This document shows positions 7,533-15,951 of a stretch of 64,000 nt of DNA, one piece after another. The notes below the pieces were generated by a model. The model saw only the letters and a program-made list of their open reading frames with translations. It was not told the origin of the DNA and made no database searches. The position numbers and the translations under genes were made by a program. The stretch covers positions 1 through 64,000 of the forward strand of contig CAMDSH010000016.1 in the NCBI GenBank assembly GCA_945907045.1, given 5' to 3'. The DNA is from Rhizobium sp. Q54. Lineage in GTDB: Bacteria > Pseudomonadota > Alphaproteobacteria > Rhizobiales > Xanthobacteraceae. The first letter of the stretch is position 1, and every line of letters starts with the position of its first letter.

Positions 7533-8657
7533 ATGGCGACGCATAAGCTCCTTCTGCTCCCCGGCGACGGCATCGGCCCGGAAGTGATGGCCGAGGTCAA
7601 AAAGCTCATCGCGTGGATGAACAGCCACGGCAATGACAAATTCGAGAGCAAGTTCGAGACCGAGGAAGCGCTGGTGGGCGGCTGTGCCTACGATGCGCAC
7701 GGCGTCGCCGTTACCGACGAGACGATGGCGAAGGCGAACGCGGCGGATGCAATTATCTTCGGCGCGGTCGGCGGACCGAAATGGGACAAGGTGCCTTATG
7801 ACGTGCGGCCCGAAGCCGGCCTGCTGCGGCTGCGCAAAGACCTCGCGCTGTTCGCCAATATCCGTCCGGCGATCTGCTATCCGGCGTTGGCCGATTCATC
7901 CAGCCTGAAGCGCGAATTCGTCGATGGGCTCGACATCATCATTCTGCGCGAATTGACCGGCGGCGTTTATTTCGGCGAACCGAAAACGATCACGGATCTG
8001 GGCAACGGCCAGAAGCGCGCCGTCGATACGCAGGTGTACGACACCTACGAGATCGAGCGAATCGCGCGCGTCGGCTTCGAGCTGGCGCGCAAGCGCCGCA
8101 ACAAAGTCACGTCGATGGAAAAGCGCAACGTGATGAAGACCGGCGTGTTGTGGAACGAAGTGGTGACGCAATTGCATGCGCGCGAGTTCAAGGACGTGGC
8201 GCTCGATCACGTGCTCGCCGACGCCGGCGCCATGCAGCTGGTGCGCAATCCCAAGCAGTTCGACGTCATCGTCACGGATAACCTGTTCGGCGACGTTTTG
8301 TCCGACGTGGCCGCGATGCTTACCGGTTCGCTCGGCATGCTGCCTTCGGCCTCGCTGGGCGAAGTCGATCCGAAAACGAAGAAGCGCAAGGCGCTGTTCG
8401 AACCGGTACACGGTTCGGCGCCCGACATCGCCGGCAAGGGCATGGCGAACCCGATCGCCATGATCGCCTCGTTCGGCATGGCGCTGCGCTACTCGTTCAA
8501 TATGAGCAAGGAAGCCGACATGATCGACAAGGCGATCGCTTCGGCATTGGCCAAGGGATTGCGCACCGCCGACATCAAGTCGGAAGGCTCGAAGGTCGTG
8601 AGCACGTCGGAGATGGGCGCGGCCATTATCGCCGAGATGGAGCGGCTCGTAGCCTGA
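7533..8657 (+). CDS. leuB: 3-isopropylmalate dehydrogenase
   Basis: Third enzyme of leucine biosynthesis: NAD-dependent oxidation and decarboxylation of 3-isopropylmalate in the cytoplasm. It has 374 residues. Family landmarks are [12 protein letters not shown] near the N-terminus, [37 protein letters not shown] and [18 protein letters not shown]. The start at 7533 gives the standard N-terminus; upstream frame is non-coding and overlaps the divergent cupin gene. It stands apart from leuC and leuD, which lie 7-11 kb away on the other strand. Confidence 0.97.
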   Translation: MATHKLLLLPGDGIGPEVMAEVKKLIAWMNSHGNDKFESKFETEEALVGGCAYDAHGVAVTDETMAKANAADAIIFGAVGGPKWDKVPYDVRPEAGLLRLRKDLALFANIRPAICYPALADSSSLKREFVDGLDIIILRELTGGVYFGEPKTITDLGNGQKRAVDTQVYDTYEIERIARVGFELARKRRNKVTSMEKRNVMKTGVLWNEVVTQLHAREFKDVALDHVLADAGAMQLVRNPKQFDVIVTDNLFGDVLSDVAAMLTGSLGMLPSASLGEVDPKTKKRKALFEPVHGSAPDIAGKGMANPIAMIASFGMALRYSFNMSKEADMIDKAIASALAKGLRTADIKSEGSKVVSTSEMGAAIIAEMERLVA

Positions 8658-8675
8658 GCGGGTAGTCTCTCATTC

Positions 8676-8762
8676 GTCATGCGCGGGCTTGTCCCGCGCA
8701 TCCCGCTTAGGGACGCACTGTGCTCTCATAAACGAGATGGCCGGGACAAGCCCGGCCATGAC
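8676..8762. repeat. Intergenic inverted repeat with nested hairpins
   Basis: Two 27-base arms (8676-8702 and 8736-8762) are complementary at 23 of 27 positions. Each arm contains its own CGGG-CTTGT-CCCG-type hairpin (CGGGACAAGCCCG in the right arm). The element lies 18 bases after leuB and 28 bases before the end of the next minus-strand gene, filling most of the convergent spacer. It could act as a bidirectional transcription or mRNA end. It belongs to a type of repeat common in Bradyrhizobium-like genomes. Confidence 0.7.
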
Positions 8763-8790
8763 AACAGTAACAGTCAACGAACAGAAGCGC

Positions 8791-9189
8791 TTACCAGCCG
8801 AACGGGCTGTTCTTGCTCGACATCTCGAAAGGGCCCGGCAGCGGCGAGCGGTGCGAGAACGCGGTGTTGTCGATCACGCCGGTGACCGAATAATTCGGGC
8901 CATAGACGTAGTCGGTGTATTTGCGCTCGCCCGGCAGGACTTCGGTGCCGCCATCGAGATACGAGCGCTTCTGCAAAATGATCTTGGTGCGCCGGCGGCC
9001 GTTTTCATCGCGGCTGTAGAACACCGTGCTGCCCGGCAGGACGGCGTAGCGCTTGGGTTCCGGCTTCGGCTTTGCAACCGGACGCGGGCTCGGGGTGATG
9101 TTCACCGACTGGGCATCGGCCGGGGCTGCGGCGAGCAAAATATACGCAGAAACCGCCGCCAAACCCGTCAAAAACTTGCAAAAACGCAT
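8791..9189 (-). CDS. Exported protein of unknown function
   Basis: A 132-residue protein with a signal peptide (MRFCKFLTGLAAVSAYILLA, cleavage near ADA-QS). The mature part starts with a Pro/Lys-rich linker, followed by a compact domain with STVFYSRDENGRRRTKIILQ and YGPNYSVTGVIDNTAF. I do not recognise the family; similar small proteins occur in Hyphomicrobiales. The start at 9189 has GGTGAGG about six bases upstream, and longer frames would lack a signal peptide. It is divergent from the sulfite oxidase gene, with a 193-base shared upstream region. Confidence 0.7.
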   Translation of the reverse strand: MRFCKFLTGLAAVSAYILLAAAPADAQSVNITPSPRPVAKPKPEPKRYAVLPGSTVFYSRDENGRRRTKIILQKRSYLDGGTEVLPGERKYTDYVYGPNYSVTGVIDNTAFSHRSPLPGPFEMSSKNSPFGW

Positions 9190-9382
9190 GAAAACCTCAC
9201 CCACATTCCTCAGTTGCGACAGTGTTATCCGCTTCTGCATCGCCCCACAAGGGAACGGCCCGCAACCTTTCCCGGTTCCTCCCAGGCAGCTTCCCCGGCC
9301 TCTATTTGAGAAAAACTTTTCCGGGGGTAGGCTCATCGCAGCATAAAGGCCTTTTAAAAGGGCCGAACGGGGGAGAAACGCC

Positions 9383-10747
9383 ATGTCCGATCATACCGAA
9401 CGCTCAATCGAAGAACTTTATCGCGACGATAGCGAACGCGCCGATGCGGTCGTGTTCGGACGCGAGACCGCGCCAAGCCGCCGCGGATTTCTGGGCGGCG
9501 CAGGATTGGCCGCGATGGGCGCGGCGGTCGGCGGAGTGATCCCCTTCGGAGAAAACATGCCGGGCGGAATGATGCCGGCTGCTTTCGCGCAAGGCGCGCC
9601 GGCGAGCGCGCCACCGGCGGCGGCTCCGGCCGCGCCGAAGGGCCCGCAATATCTCAAGTTCCCCGGCAAGAGCGACAAGCTCGTTGTTCTGGGCGAGAAG
9701 CCGCTGGTGGCGGAGACGCCCGAGAACCTGCTCGACGATGAAACTACGCCGACCGACAAATTGTTCGTGCGCAATAACGGACAGATTCCCGATGCCGTCA
9801 AAGAGCCTGACAAATGGAAATTTGTCGTCGACGGCGAAGTGAACACCAAACTCGAGATGACCGTCGGCGAGTTGAAATCCAAGTTCAAGCCGGTGACGCG
9901 CCGCCTGGTTCTCGAGTGTGGCGGCAACGGGCGCGGATTCTTCACGCCGCAGGCGCGCGGCAATCAATGGACCAACGGGGGCGCCGGATGTTCCGAATGG
10001 ACCGGCGTGCGTCTCGCCGATGTGCTCAAGGCGGCGGGCGTGAAATCGTCCGCTGTGTTCAGCGGCCATTACGGTTCCGATCCGCATCTTTCCGGCGATG
10101 CCAGCAAGCCGTCGCTCTCGCGCGGCGTGCCGATCAAGAAGCTGATGGACGAAAATAATCTCATCGTCTGGGCGCTCAACGGCCAGCCGCTGCCGAACAT
10201 TCACGGCGGGCCGGCGCGGCTGCTGATCCCCGGCTGGCCCGGCTCGGTGTCGGCGAAATGGCTGACCCGCATCTGGATCCGCGACAAGGTGCACGACGGC
10301 CCGGGCATGGGCGCGTTCTCCTATCGCGTCGCCATCAATCCGATCGTGCCGGGCGGCAAGGCCGATGAGAAAAACTTCAAGGATCTTGAGTCGATGCCGG
10401 TGCGCTCGCTCATTACCTCGCCAGCCAACGGAGCCAAGCTGCCAGCCGGCACCAAGGAAGTGCAGCTGCGCGGCGCGGCCTGGGCGGGCGACTACACCGT
10501 GAAACAGGTCGATGTTTCGATCGACTTCGGCGCCACCTGGACGCGCGCCAAGGTCGCCAGCCCGAAGAACAAGTATGACTGGCAGCGCTGGACCGCGGCC
10601 GTGAAACTGCCGTCCGACGGCTATTACGAAATCTGGACGCGCGGGACGGATTCGCGCGGCGTTTCGCAGCCGCATCAGGCTGGCTTCTGGAATCCGCAAG
10701 GATACGGCGGCAACGCGATGCACCGGGTCGCGGTGCTGGTCGGCTGA
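9383..10747 (+). CDS. sorA: Sulfite oxidase-family molybdoenzyme (SorA-like)
   Basis: A 454-residue periplasmic enzyme that probably oxidises sulfite to sulfate. A long n-region leads to a Tat signal SRRGFLGGAGLAA (32-44) with probable cleavage at AFA-Q near residue 69, followed by an Ala/Pro linker. The oxidoreductase domain has RLVLECGGNGRGF, with Cys179 as molybdenum ligand. A C-terminal Mo-co dimerisation domain follows, with VDVSIDFGATWTRAKV and HQAGFWNPQGYGGNAMHRV. GGGGGAG lies about eight bases before the ATG. The stop overlaps the start of the cytochrome c gene (TGATG), as expected for a SorAB-type sulfite:cytochrome c oxidoreductase. Confidence 0.88.
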   Translation: MSDHTERSIEELYRDDSERADAVVFGRETAPSRRGFLGGAGLAAMGAAVGGVIPFGENMPGGMMPAAFAQGAPASAPPAAAPAAPKGPQYLKFPGKSDKLVVLGEKPLVAETPENLLDDETTPTDKLFVRNNGQIPDAVKEPDKWKFVVDGEVNTKLEMTVGELKSKFKPVTRRLVLECGGNGRGFFTPQARGNQWTNGGAGCSEWTGVRLADVLKAAGVKSSAVFSGHYGSDPHLSGDASKPSLSRGVPIKKLMDENNLIVWALNGQPLPNIHGGPARLLIPGWPGSVSAKWLTRIWIRDKVHDGPGMGAFSYRVAINPIVPGGKADEKNFKDLESMPVRSLITSPANGAKLPAGTKEVQLRGAAWAGDYTVKQVDVSIDFGATWTRAKVASPKNKYDWQRWTAAVKLPSDGYYEIWTRGTDSRGVSQPHQAGFWNPQGYGGNAMHRVAVLVG

Positions 10748-11142
10748 TGCCGTTTAAAGGACAAACAGCCGCCGTGCGCGTTGCGTGGCGGTTTTTTCTC
10801 GGCGCTGCGCTGCTCGCGCTGGGCGCTGGCGCGGCGTCGGCGCAGTCCAGCGCTCCGGTATTCACGCCGCGCGATGAAAATCCCGAAGACTATCCGGCGG
10901 GCTTGGGCCGCGACGACACGTTCTATGCCTGCACGGCGTGTCACGGGTTCAAGCTGGTCGCGCAGCAGGGCATGAACCGGCGGCAGTGGGACGATTCGCT
11001 CAACTGGATGACGGAAAAGCACAACATGCCGCCGCTCGACGGCAAGGAGCGCGAGACCGTTCTGAATTATCTGGAAGCGGCTTTCCCGCCGCGCACGCCC
11101 GCGAATCCGGGCGGATGGCAGAACCCGTTCATCAATCGCTGA
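10747..11142 (+). CDS. sorB: Monoheme cytochrome c, SorB-like subunit
   Basis: A 131-residue exported protein. A signal peptide covers about 1-32 (FFLGAALLALGAGAASA), and the heme c site CTACH is at 62-66. A methionine within NWMTEKHNMPPL (87-98) is the likely axial ligand. It is translationally coupled to the molybdoenzyme upstream through a one-base overlap. By analogy with SorAB it would accept electrons from sulfite oxidation and pass them to the respiratory chain. Confidence 0.85.
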   Translation: MPFKGQTAAVRVAWRFFLGAALLALGAGAASAQSSAPVFTPRDENPEDYPAGLGRDDTFYACTACHGFKLVAQQGMNRRQWDDSLNWMTEKHNMPPLDGKERETVLNYLEAAFPPRTPANPGGWQNPFINR

Positions 11143-11145
11143 AAA

Positions 11146-11937
11146 TTACCGGACGCGTCCGCGCAGTTTCGTTTCTGCGTAGACCGGTTTCTGCGCGAAC
11201 AGAGCGCGGTGCTTCGGCGTCGGCGCCAGCAGCGTGCTGCGATGGCCGCAGAAGGTGCGCTGCAATTCCGCTTGCGCGAACAGCGCGCTGACTTTGATAT
11301 CGCTGCCGGAAGCGAGCAGTGTGAGGCGGTCGAGCGCGCAAGTGAGCATGCTGCGCTCGATGAAATCCTCTCCGGCCTGGCAGAACCAGCCCGCGATCTG
11401 CAGCCGCGGTTCGCTGTAGTTGCGAACGAAACCGAGACACTTGCGCGCGGTCTCGCGCGTGGTCGAGAATTTCACGACTTCGAGCGGCCCGAATTTGCTG
11501 TTCACCGGATCGTCGCTGTGCACGGCGTCGGCGAGGCCGAGTTCGCCAGCGCGCTCGGCGATTTCGCTCGCGGCTTCGCCGAATGTTCCGGTCTCGTTGC
11601 CGGGCCGGTAGATCTCGACGAACAGATAAGGCGCGGAGCCGCGCGGCTCGCCGAGACTCAGAATGTCTTTACGCCCGCCGCCGGAGACATGACGGCGGAT
11701 CATGTAACTGGACGGCGCGTCGGCGGCTTCGGGAATGGCGAGCGCGAAGGCGGCATACGGACGGCCGACCTCGACCCAGTCGGGGCGCGGCGCCGGCTCG
11801 CTGGCGGCGATCACTTCCGGCGCGTTGAAGAAATAGACGGCGACGACGCAAAGCGCCGCGATCCCGCCCATATAGGCAAGTAAACGCACCACCGTGGCGG
11901 ACGCTTCGTCTCGCCATGAACGCAAACCCGGATGCAC
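11146..11937 (-). CDS. Membrane-anchored protein of unknown function
   Basis: A 263-residue protein with one N-terminal membrane helix (about 20-38, LAYMGGIAALCVVAVYFF) and a long extracytoplasmic part. That part contains four cysteines (CLGFV, GWFCQ, LTCALD, TFCGH) that could form disulfides. The start is GTG at 11937 with GGGAG about ten bases upstream; ATG at 11871 would cut into the helix. I recognise no catalytic motif. It converges with sorB, with three bases between stop codons, and is divergent from asd. Confidence 0.7.
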   Translation of the reverse strand: MHPGLRSWRDEASATVVRLLAYMGGIAALCVVAVYFFNAPEVIAASEPAPRPDWVEVGRPYAAFALAIPEAADAPSSYMIRRHVSGGGRKDILSLGEPRGSAPYLFVEIYRPGNETGTFGEAASEIAERAGELGLADAVHSDDPVNSKFGPLEVVKFSTTRETARKCLGFVRNYSEPRLQIAGWFCQAGEDFIERSMLTCALDRLTLLASGSDIKVSALFAQAELQRTFCGHRSTLLAPTPKHRALFAQKPVYAETKLRGRVR

Positions 11938-12049
11938 TGACGCCAGCTCCCAGCAACTTGTTGTCTTTGCATCTGTTCTTGCTTAAAAGCGCTGCAGTCC
12001 GGTTGCCGCCGGGCAGGCTTGGGCGAAAAGTTATTCCGGAGAGTTAACA

Positions 12050-13084
12050 ATGGGTTACAAGGTCACGGTGGTGGGTGCCACCGGCAACGTTGGGCGCGAA
12101 ATGCTCAACATGCTGGCCGAGCGGGAATTTCCCGCCGATGAGGTGGTCGCGCTTGCTTCGCGCAAAAGCATGGGCGTTGAGGCCTCCTACGGCGACAAGA
12201 CCCTCAAAGTTAAGGCGCTCGACAATTTCGACTTCTCCGATGTCGACATCTGCCTGATGTCGGCGGGCTCCGCTGTGTCGAAGGAATGGTCGCCGAAGAT
12301 CGCAGCTCAAGGCGCGGTGGTGATCGACAATTCGTCGTGCTGGCGCATGGACCCGGACGTGCCGCTGGTGGTGCCGGAAGTGAACGCCGACGCCGTCGCC
12401 GGTTTCCGCAAGAAGGGCATCATCGCCAATCCGAACTGCTCGACCGCGCAGCTCGTCGTCGCGCTCAAGCCGCTGCACGACAAGGCGCGCATCAAGCGCG
12501 TCGTGGTGTCGACCTATCAATCCGTTTCCGGCGCCGGCAAGGATGCGATGGACGAATTGTTCTCGCAGACCAAGGCCGTGTTCACGCTCGGCGAGACGGA
12601 GCAGAAGAAGTTTCCCAAGCGCATCGCCTTCAACGTCATTCCGCAGGTCGATGTGTTCATGGAAGACGGCTACACCAAGGAAGAATGGAAGATGATGGTC
12701 GAGACCAAGAAGATTCTCGACCCGCGCATCAAGCTCACCGCCACCTGCGTGCGCGTGCCGGTGTTCATCGGCCATTCCGAAGCTATCAACATCGAGTTCG
12801 AGCAGCCGATCAGCGCCGACGAGGCGCGCGAGATTTTGCGCAACGCGCCGGGCTGCCTGGTGATCGACAAGCCGGAAGACGGCGGCTACGTCACGCCTCA
12901 CGAGGCGGCGGGCGAGGACGCCACTTACATCAGCCGCATCCGCACCGACCCCACCGTCGACAATGGCCTGGTGATCTGGGTGGTCTCGGATAATTTGCGC
13001 AAGGGCGCCGCGCTCAACGCCGTGCAGATCGCCGAGTGCCTGATCAATCGCAAGCTGATCGAGGCCAAGCGCAAGGCGGCGTGA
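12050..13084 (+). CDS. asd: Aspartate-semialdehyde dehydrogenase
   Basis: Converts aspartyl phosphate to aspartate semialdehyde with NADPH, the branch point for lysine/diaminopimelate, threonine and methionine. It has 344 residues. GATGNVG at 9-15 binds NADP, and ANPNCSTAQ holds the catalytic Cys130. SYQSVSGAGKDAMDEL-like residues (STYQSVSGAGKDAMDEL) and the substrate arginine region (RVPVFIGHSEAINIEFE) are in place. The GGAGAG about seven bases before the ATG is a good ribosome site. dapF, which acts later in the same branch, lies at 23.6 kb. Confidence 0.97.
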   Translation: MGYKVTVVGATGNVGREMLNMLAEREFPADEVVALASRKSMGVEASYGDKTLKVKALDNFDFSDVDICLMSAGSAVSKEWSPKIAAQGAVVIDNSSCWRMDPDVPLVVPEVNADAVAGFRKKGIIANPNCSTAQLVVALKPLHDKARIKRVVVSTYQSVSGAGKDAMDELFSQTKAVFTLGETEQKKFPKRIAFNVIPQVDVFMEDGYTKEEWKMMVETKKILDPRIKLTATCVRVPVFIGHSEAINIEFEQPISADEAREILRNAPGCLVIDKPEDGGYVTPHEAAGEDATYISRIRTDPTVDNGLVIWVVSDNLRKGAALNAVQIAECLINRKLIEAKRKAA

Positions 13085-13090
13085 GGCAAA

Positions 13091-13762
13091 CTAAAATCTC
13101 GGCTGACTGAAAACTTTTCCGTGCTCCGCCGGCGCAATGCTGCGGAATTCGCCGCTCGCCGGGTCATGCACCGACAGCGTGCCGGTGGCGACGCCGAAAT
13201 AAGCCGCGTGCAATTGCAGCTTTCCGCGCCCAACGAGAATGTTCACGCACGGGAACGTCATCAGATTGTCGATCGTCTTGAGCACGGCGGCCTGCTCGAG
13301 CCTGGTGAGATAATCCGCCATCGGCTGCGTGCCGCGCGGGCCAACCATTTTGGCCGCCGGTTCGATCAGCGCCATCCAGTGCCCGATGAAATCACCCGGC
13401 GAGAGCGGCGCTGAATCCTCGGCGTAAGCGCGGATGCCGCCGCATTGCGCGTGGCCCAGCACCACGATGTGCTTCACTTTCAGCGCCTGCACGCCGAATT
13501 CCAGCGCGGCGGAAACCGCGCGTTGCGCGCCGTCCGGCGTGTAGGGCGGAACCAGATTGGCGACATTGCGCACGACGAACAGCTCGCCCGGCCGCGCGTC
13601 GAAAATGACTTCCGGTGAAACGCGCGAGTCGGAACAGCCGATCACCATGATCTCGGGCGACTGGCCGGCTTCGGCGAGGTCGCGATAGCGGCTTTGCTCC
13701 ACCGCCAGCCGGCCGGTGAGAAAATCGCTGTAGCCTTCAAGAAGTCGCGGCGGAAACGCCAT
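13091..13762 (-). CDS. Beta-class carbonic anhydrase
   Basis: A 223-residue zinc enzyme interconverting CO2 and bicarbonate. The zinc ligands are readable: Cys43 in IGCSDSR with the Asp45-Arg47 dyad, and His104 and Cys107 in GHAQCGG. FVVRNVANLVPPY matches the conserved active-site strand. The length is typical. It converges with asd, with six bases between the stops. It is likely cytoplasmic and supplies bicarbonate for carboxylases. Confidence 0.95.
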   Translation of the reverse strand: MAFPPRLLEGYSDFLTGRLAVEQSRYRDLAEAGQSPEIMVIGCSDSRVSPEVIFDARPGELFVVRNVANLVPPYTPDGAQRAVSAALEFGVQALKVKHIVVLGHAQCGGIRAYAEDSAPLSPGDFIGHWMALIEPAAKMVGPRGTQPMADYLTRLEQAAVLKTIDNLMTFPCVNILVGRGKLQLHAAYFGVATGTLSVHDPASGEFRSIAPAEHGKVFSQPRF

Positions 13763-13924
13763 CGGGCGGCTCTCGGCAAGTTATTTGCGCAACACGGCTG
13801 GATTAATCACGAGGAGACGGCCATCGGCAACCCGTACGATGTGTGAACCGCATTCCGGCGCAGGCGGGATTGGCATGCGGATTGCTCGAACTGTAGGCTA
13901 GCGAGTAACCACGGAGACCGAGCG

Positions 13925-14797
13925 ATGACCTTTCGTCCGCGCCGCAGCGTGCTCTACATGCCGGGCTCCAACGCCCGCGCGCTGGAGAAAGCCAAAACGC
14001 TTGCCGCCGACGGCGTCATTCTCGATCTCGAGGACGCGGTGGCGCCCGACGCCAAGGAGACCGCGCGCAAGCAGGTTGCCGACGCGGTGAAGGCCGGCGG
14101 CTTCGGCGCGCGCGAGGTGTTTATCCGCGTCAACGGTCTCGACACCGCGTGGCATGCCGACGATCTCACCGCGGCAGCGCATGCGGGGCCGGACGCCATT
14201 CTGGTGCCGAAAATTTCCAGTCCGGATCAGCTGGAGATGATCGGACAACGACTGCTCGACATGGGCACCGATCTGAAGACCCGCGTCTGGGCAATGATCG
14301 AGACGCCGATCGCGCTGCTCAATATTCGCGACATCGCGGCGGCGGCCGACGATTCCGAAACGCGGCTGGCGGGCTTCGTCATGGGCACCAACGATCTCGC
14401 CAAGGAGACGCGGGCGCGTCTTGTGCCGGGCCGCGCGCCGATGTTGCCCTGGCTTGCGCTCTGCATGGCGGCTGCGCGCGCCAACGGCATCGAGATTCTC
14501 GATGGCGTCTATAACGATCACAGCAACGTCGAAGGCTTTAGGGAAGAATGCGCGCAGGCGCGCGACATGGGCTTCGACGGCAAGACGCTGATCCACCCGA
14601 ACCAGATCGAGCCGTGCAATGAAATTTTCTCGCCGAGCGCGGACGAGGTCGCGCAGGCGCGCAAGATGATTGCCGCATTCGATCTGCCGGAAAATAAAAA
14701 CAAGGGCGTGGTGGCGATTGACGGGCGCATGGTCGAGCGCATGCACGCCGAGATGGCGCGCCGCACGGTAGCGATCGCCGAGGCGATAAAAAACTAG
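13925..14797 (+). CDS. HpcH/HpaI-CitE family CoA ester lyase, probable malyl-CoA thioesterase
   Basis: A 290-residue TIM-barrel protein of the citrate-lyase beta-like family. RSVLYMPGSNARALEKA, DLEDAVAPD (acidic metal ligand), FIRVNGLDT, VWAMIETPIALLNI (glutamate) and GKTLIHPNQIEPCNEIFSP are family signatures. The length and pattern fit the Mcl2-type (S)-malyl-CoA thioesterase or the related beta-methylmalyl/malyl-CoA lyase. With the mesaconyl-CoA hydratase-like gene at 3954-5003, it hints at an ethylmalonyl-CoA or glyoxylate-related route. ACGGAGA about ten bases upstream may be the ribosome site. The choice between lyase and thioesterase is not certain. Confidence 0.82.
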   Translation: MTFRPRRSVLYMPGSNARALEKAKTLAADGVILDLEDAVAPDAKETARKQVADAVKAGGFGAREVFIRVNGLDTAWHADDLTAAAHAGPDAILVPKISSPDQLEMIGQRLLDMGTDLKTRVWAMIETPIALLNIRDIAAAADDSETRLAGFVMGTNDLAKETRARLVPGRAPMLPWLALCMAAARANGIEILDGVYNDHSNVEGFREECAQARDMGFDGKTLIHPNQIEPCNEIFSPSADEVAQARKMIAAFDLPENKNKGVVAIDGRMVERMHAEMARRTVAIAEAIKN

Positions 14798-14798
14798 A

Positions 14799-15137
14799 TC
14801 AGTGCGGGAGCGTGTAGACGAACACCGCGCCCTTGTCGGTGCCGGCGTGCAGGCAAATGAATTGCGTCTTGCGCGGGCCGGCGCCGGCTTCGTAGGTCGC
14901 CGTGCCGTGATAGATCGTCGAGATGAACTGATTGCCGACCATCGCGGAAAAACGGTCTTCGGTCACGCTGGCGCGGTCGATGATGAAGCGGCGGAAAGCG
15001 TGATCGTGCCGCTTGAACTGGATCGACGCGACGCGCGAGCACTCGGCGATGCCCTGAAAGTTCGTGCGCTGCGCGCGGGCAATTGATGTGCTGCACAGAA
15101 TGCCGATCAGGCAGATTGAAATAATCAAACCTCGCAC
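14799..15137 (-). CDS. Small exported protein, GTG start
   Basis: A 112-residue protein with a signal peptide (GLIISICLIGILCSTSIARA) and a mature domain containing FQGIAECSRVASIQFKRHD and YHGTATYEAGAGP. The GTG at 15137 is chosen because it begins the signal peptide and has GGAG nine bases upstream; frame upstream of it is repeat sequence. It converges with the CoA ester lyase gene, with one base between stops. No known function is recognised. The signal peptide and the clean start after the repeat argue that it is real. Confidence 0.55.
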   Translation of the reverse strand: MRGLIISICLIGILCSTSIARAQRTNFQGIAECSRVASIQFKRHDHAFRRFIIDRASVTEDRFSAMVGNQFISTIYHGTATYEAGAGPRKTQFICLHAGTDKGAVFVYTLPH

Positions 15138-15148
15138 TCGGCAAGACT

Positions 15149-15261
15149 CCCTCCCACCTTGCGGGGGAGGGTTGGGGAGGGGGGTCGATGTGTGCGTGCA
15201 AAAAGCCACACCCCACCCGACCGGCCTTCGGCCGGCCGACCTCCCCCGCAAGGGGAGAGGT
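15149..15261. repeat. Composite C-rich palindromic repeat, copy 1
   Basis: Contains a CCCTCCCACCTTGCGGGGGA-type hairpin at the left, a central run of CCCCACCC, a GGCCTTCGGCC hairpin and a CTCCCCCGCAAGGGGAGAG hairpin at the right. It fills the spacer between leuD and the small exported gene. Related elements lie at 24501-24621 and 27246-27381. This organisation (two C/G-run hairpins flanking a CCCCACCC core) is common between genes in Hyphomicrobiales. Confidence 0.7.
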
Positions 15262-15271
15262 AAAGTAAGGG

Positions 15272-15877
15272 TCAGGCCCACGGACGCGAAGCCTTCAGCT
15301 TCGATTCGTAAGAGACGATCTTGTCTTTCTTCTGCTGCGTCAGGCCGATGTCGTCGAGGCCGTTGAGCATGCAGTGCTTGCGGAACGGATCGATGTCGAA
15401 CTTGACCACGCCGCCGTCGGGTCCGCGAATTTCCTGTTTCTCCAGATCGACGGTGAGCGTGGCGTTGGCGCCGCGCTCGGCGTCGTCGAAAAGTTTTTCG
15501 AGGTCTTCCGGCGACACGCGGATCGGCAGCACGCCGTTCTTGAAGCAGTTGTTGTAAAAAATATCGCCGAACGAAGTGGAGATCACGCAGCGGATGCCGA
15601 AATCCATCAGCGCCCACGGCGCGTGCTCGCGGCTCGAACCGCAGCCGAAATTATCGCCGGCGACGAGAATCTTCGCCTTGCGGTAAGCCGGCTTGTTGAG
15701 AACGAAGTCGGGGTTCTCGGTTCCGTCGTCCTTGTAGCGCTGCTCGGAGAACAGTCCCTTGCTCAATCCCGTGCGCTTGATGGTTTTCAGGTACTGCTTC
15801 GGGATGATCATGTCGGTGTCGACATTGATGATCTTGAGCGGCGCCGCGACGCCTTCGAGTTTGTTGAATTTTTCCAT
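15272..15877 (-). CDS. leuD: 3-isopropylmalate dehydratase small subunit
   Basis: Small subunit of isopropylmalate isomerase, 201 residues. It pairs with LeuC to convert 2- to 3-isopropylmalate in leucine synthesis. The signature loop [15 protein letters not shown] lies near 70-84, and the N-terminal [13 protein letters not shown] and [13 protein letters not shown] segments are typical. It is separated from leuC by three genes of other function, so the two subunits are not tightly coupled here. Confidence 0.97.
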   Translation of the reverse strand: MEKFNKLEGVAAPLKIINVDTDMIIPKQYLKTIKRTGLSKGLFSEQRYKDDGTENPDFVLNKPAYRKAKILVAGDNFGCGSSREHAPWALMDFGIRCVISTSFGDIFYNNCFKNGVLPIRVSPEDLEKLFDDAERGANATLTVDLEKQEIRGPDGGVVKFDIDPFRKHCMLNGLDDIGLTQQKKDKIVSYESKLKASRPWA

Positions 15878-15951
15878 CTGTCCCGCTTGATCTCTTGTTT
15901 TGCGGCGAACGGTTTAACGCGAACGCTCATCCGGCGGAAGCCCTAAAGGCT

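Noticed and set aside
9252-9279. GGAAC-N16-CGGTT pattern upstream of sorA, resembling an EcfG general-stress promoter (GGAAC-N16-CGTT)
   Set aside because: The -10 part has a mismatch, the match is a single site, and its distance of about 100 bases from the ATG is not informative. It is too weak to call.
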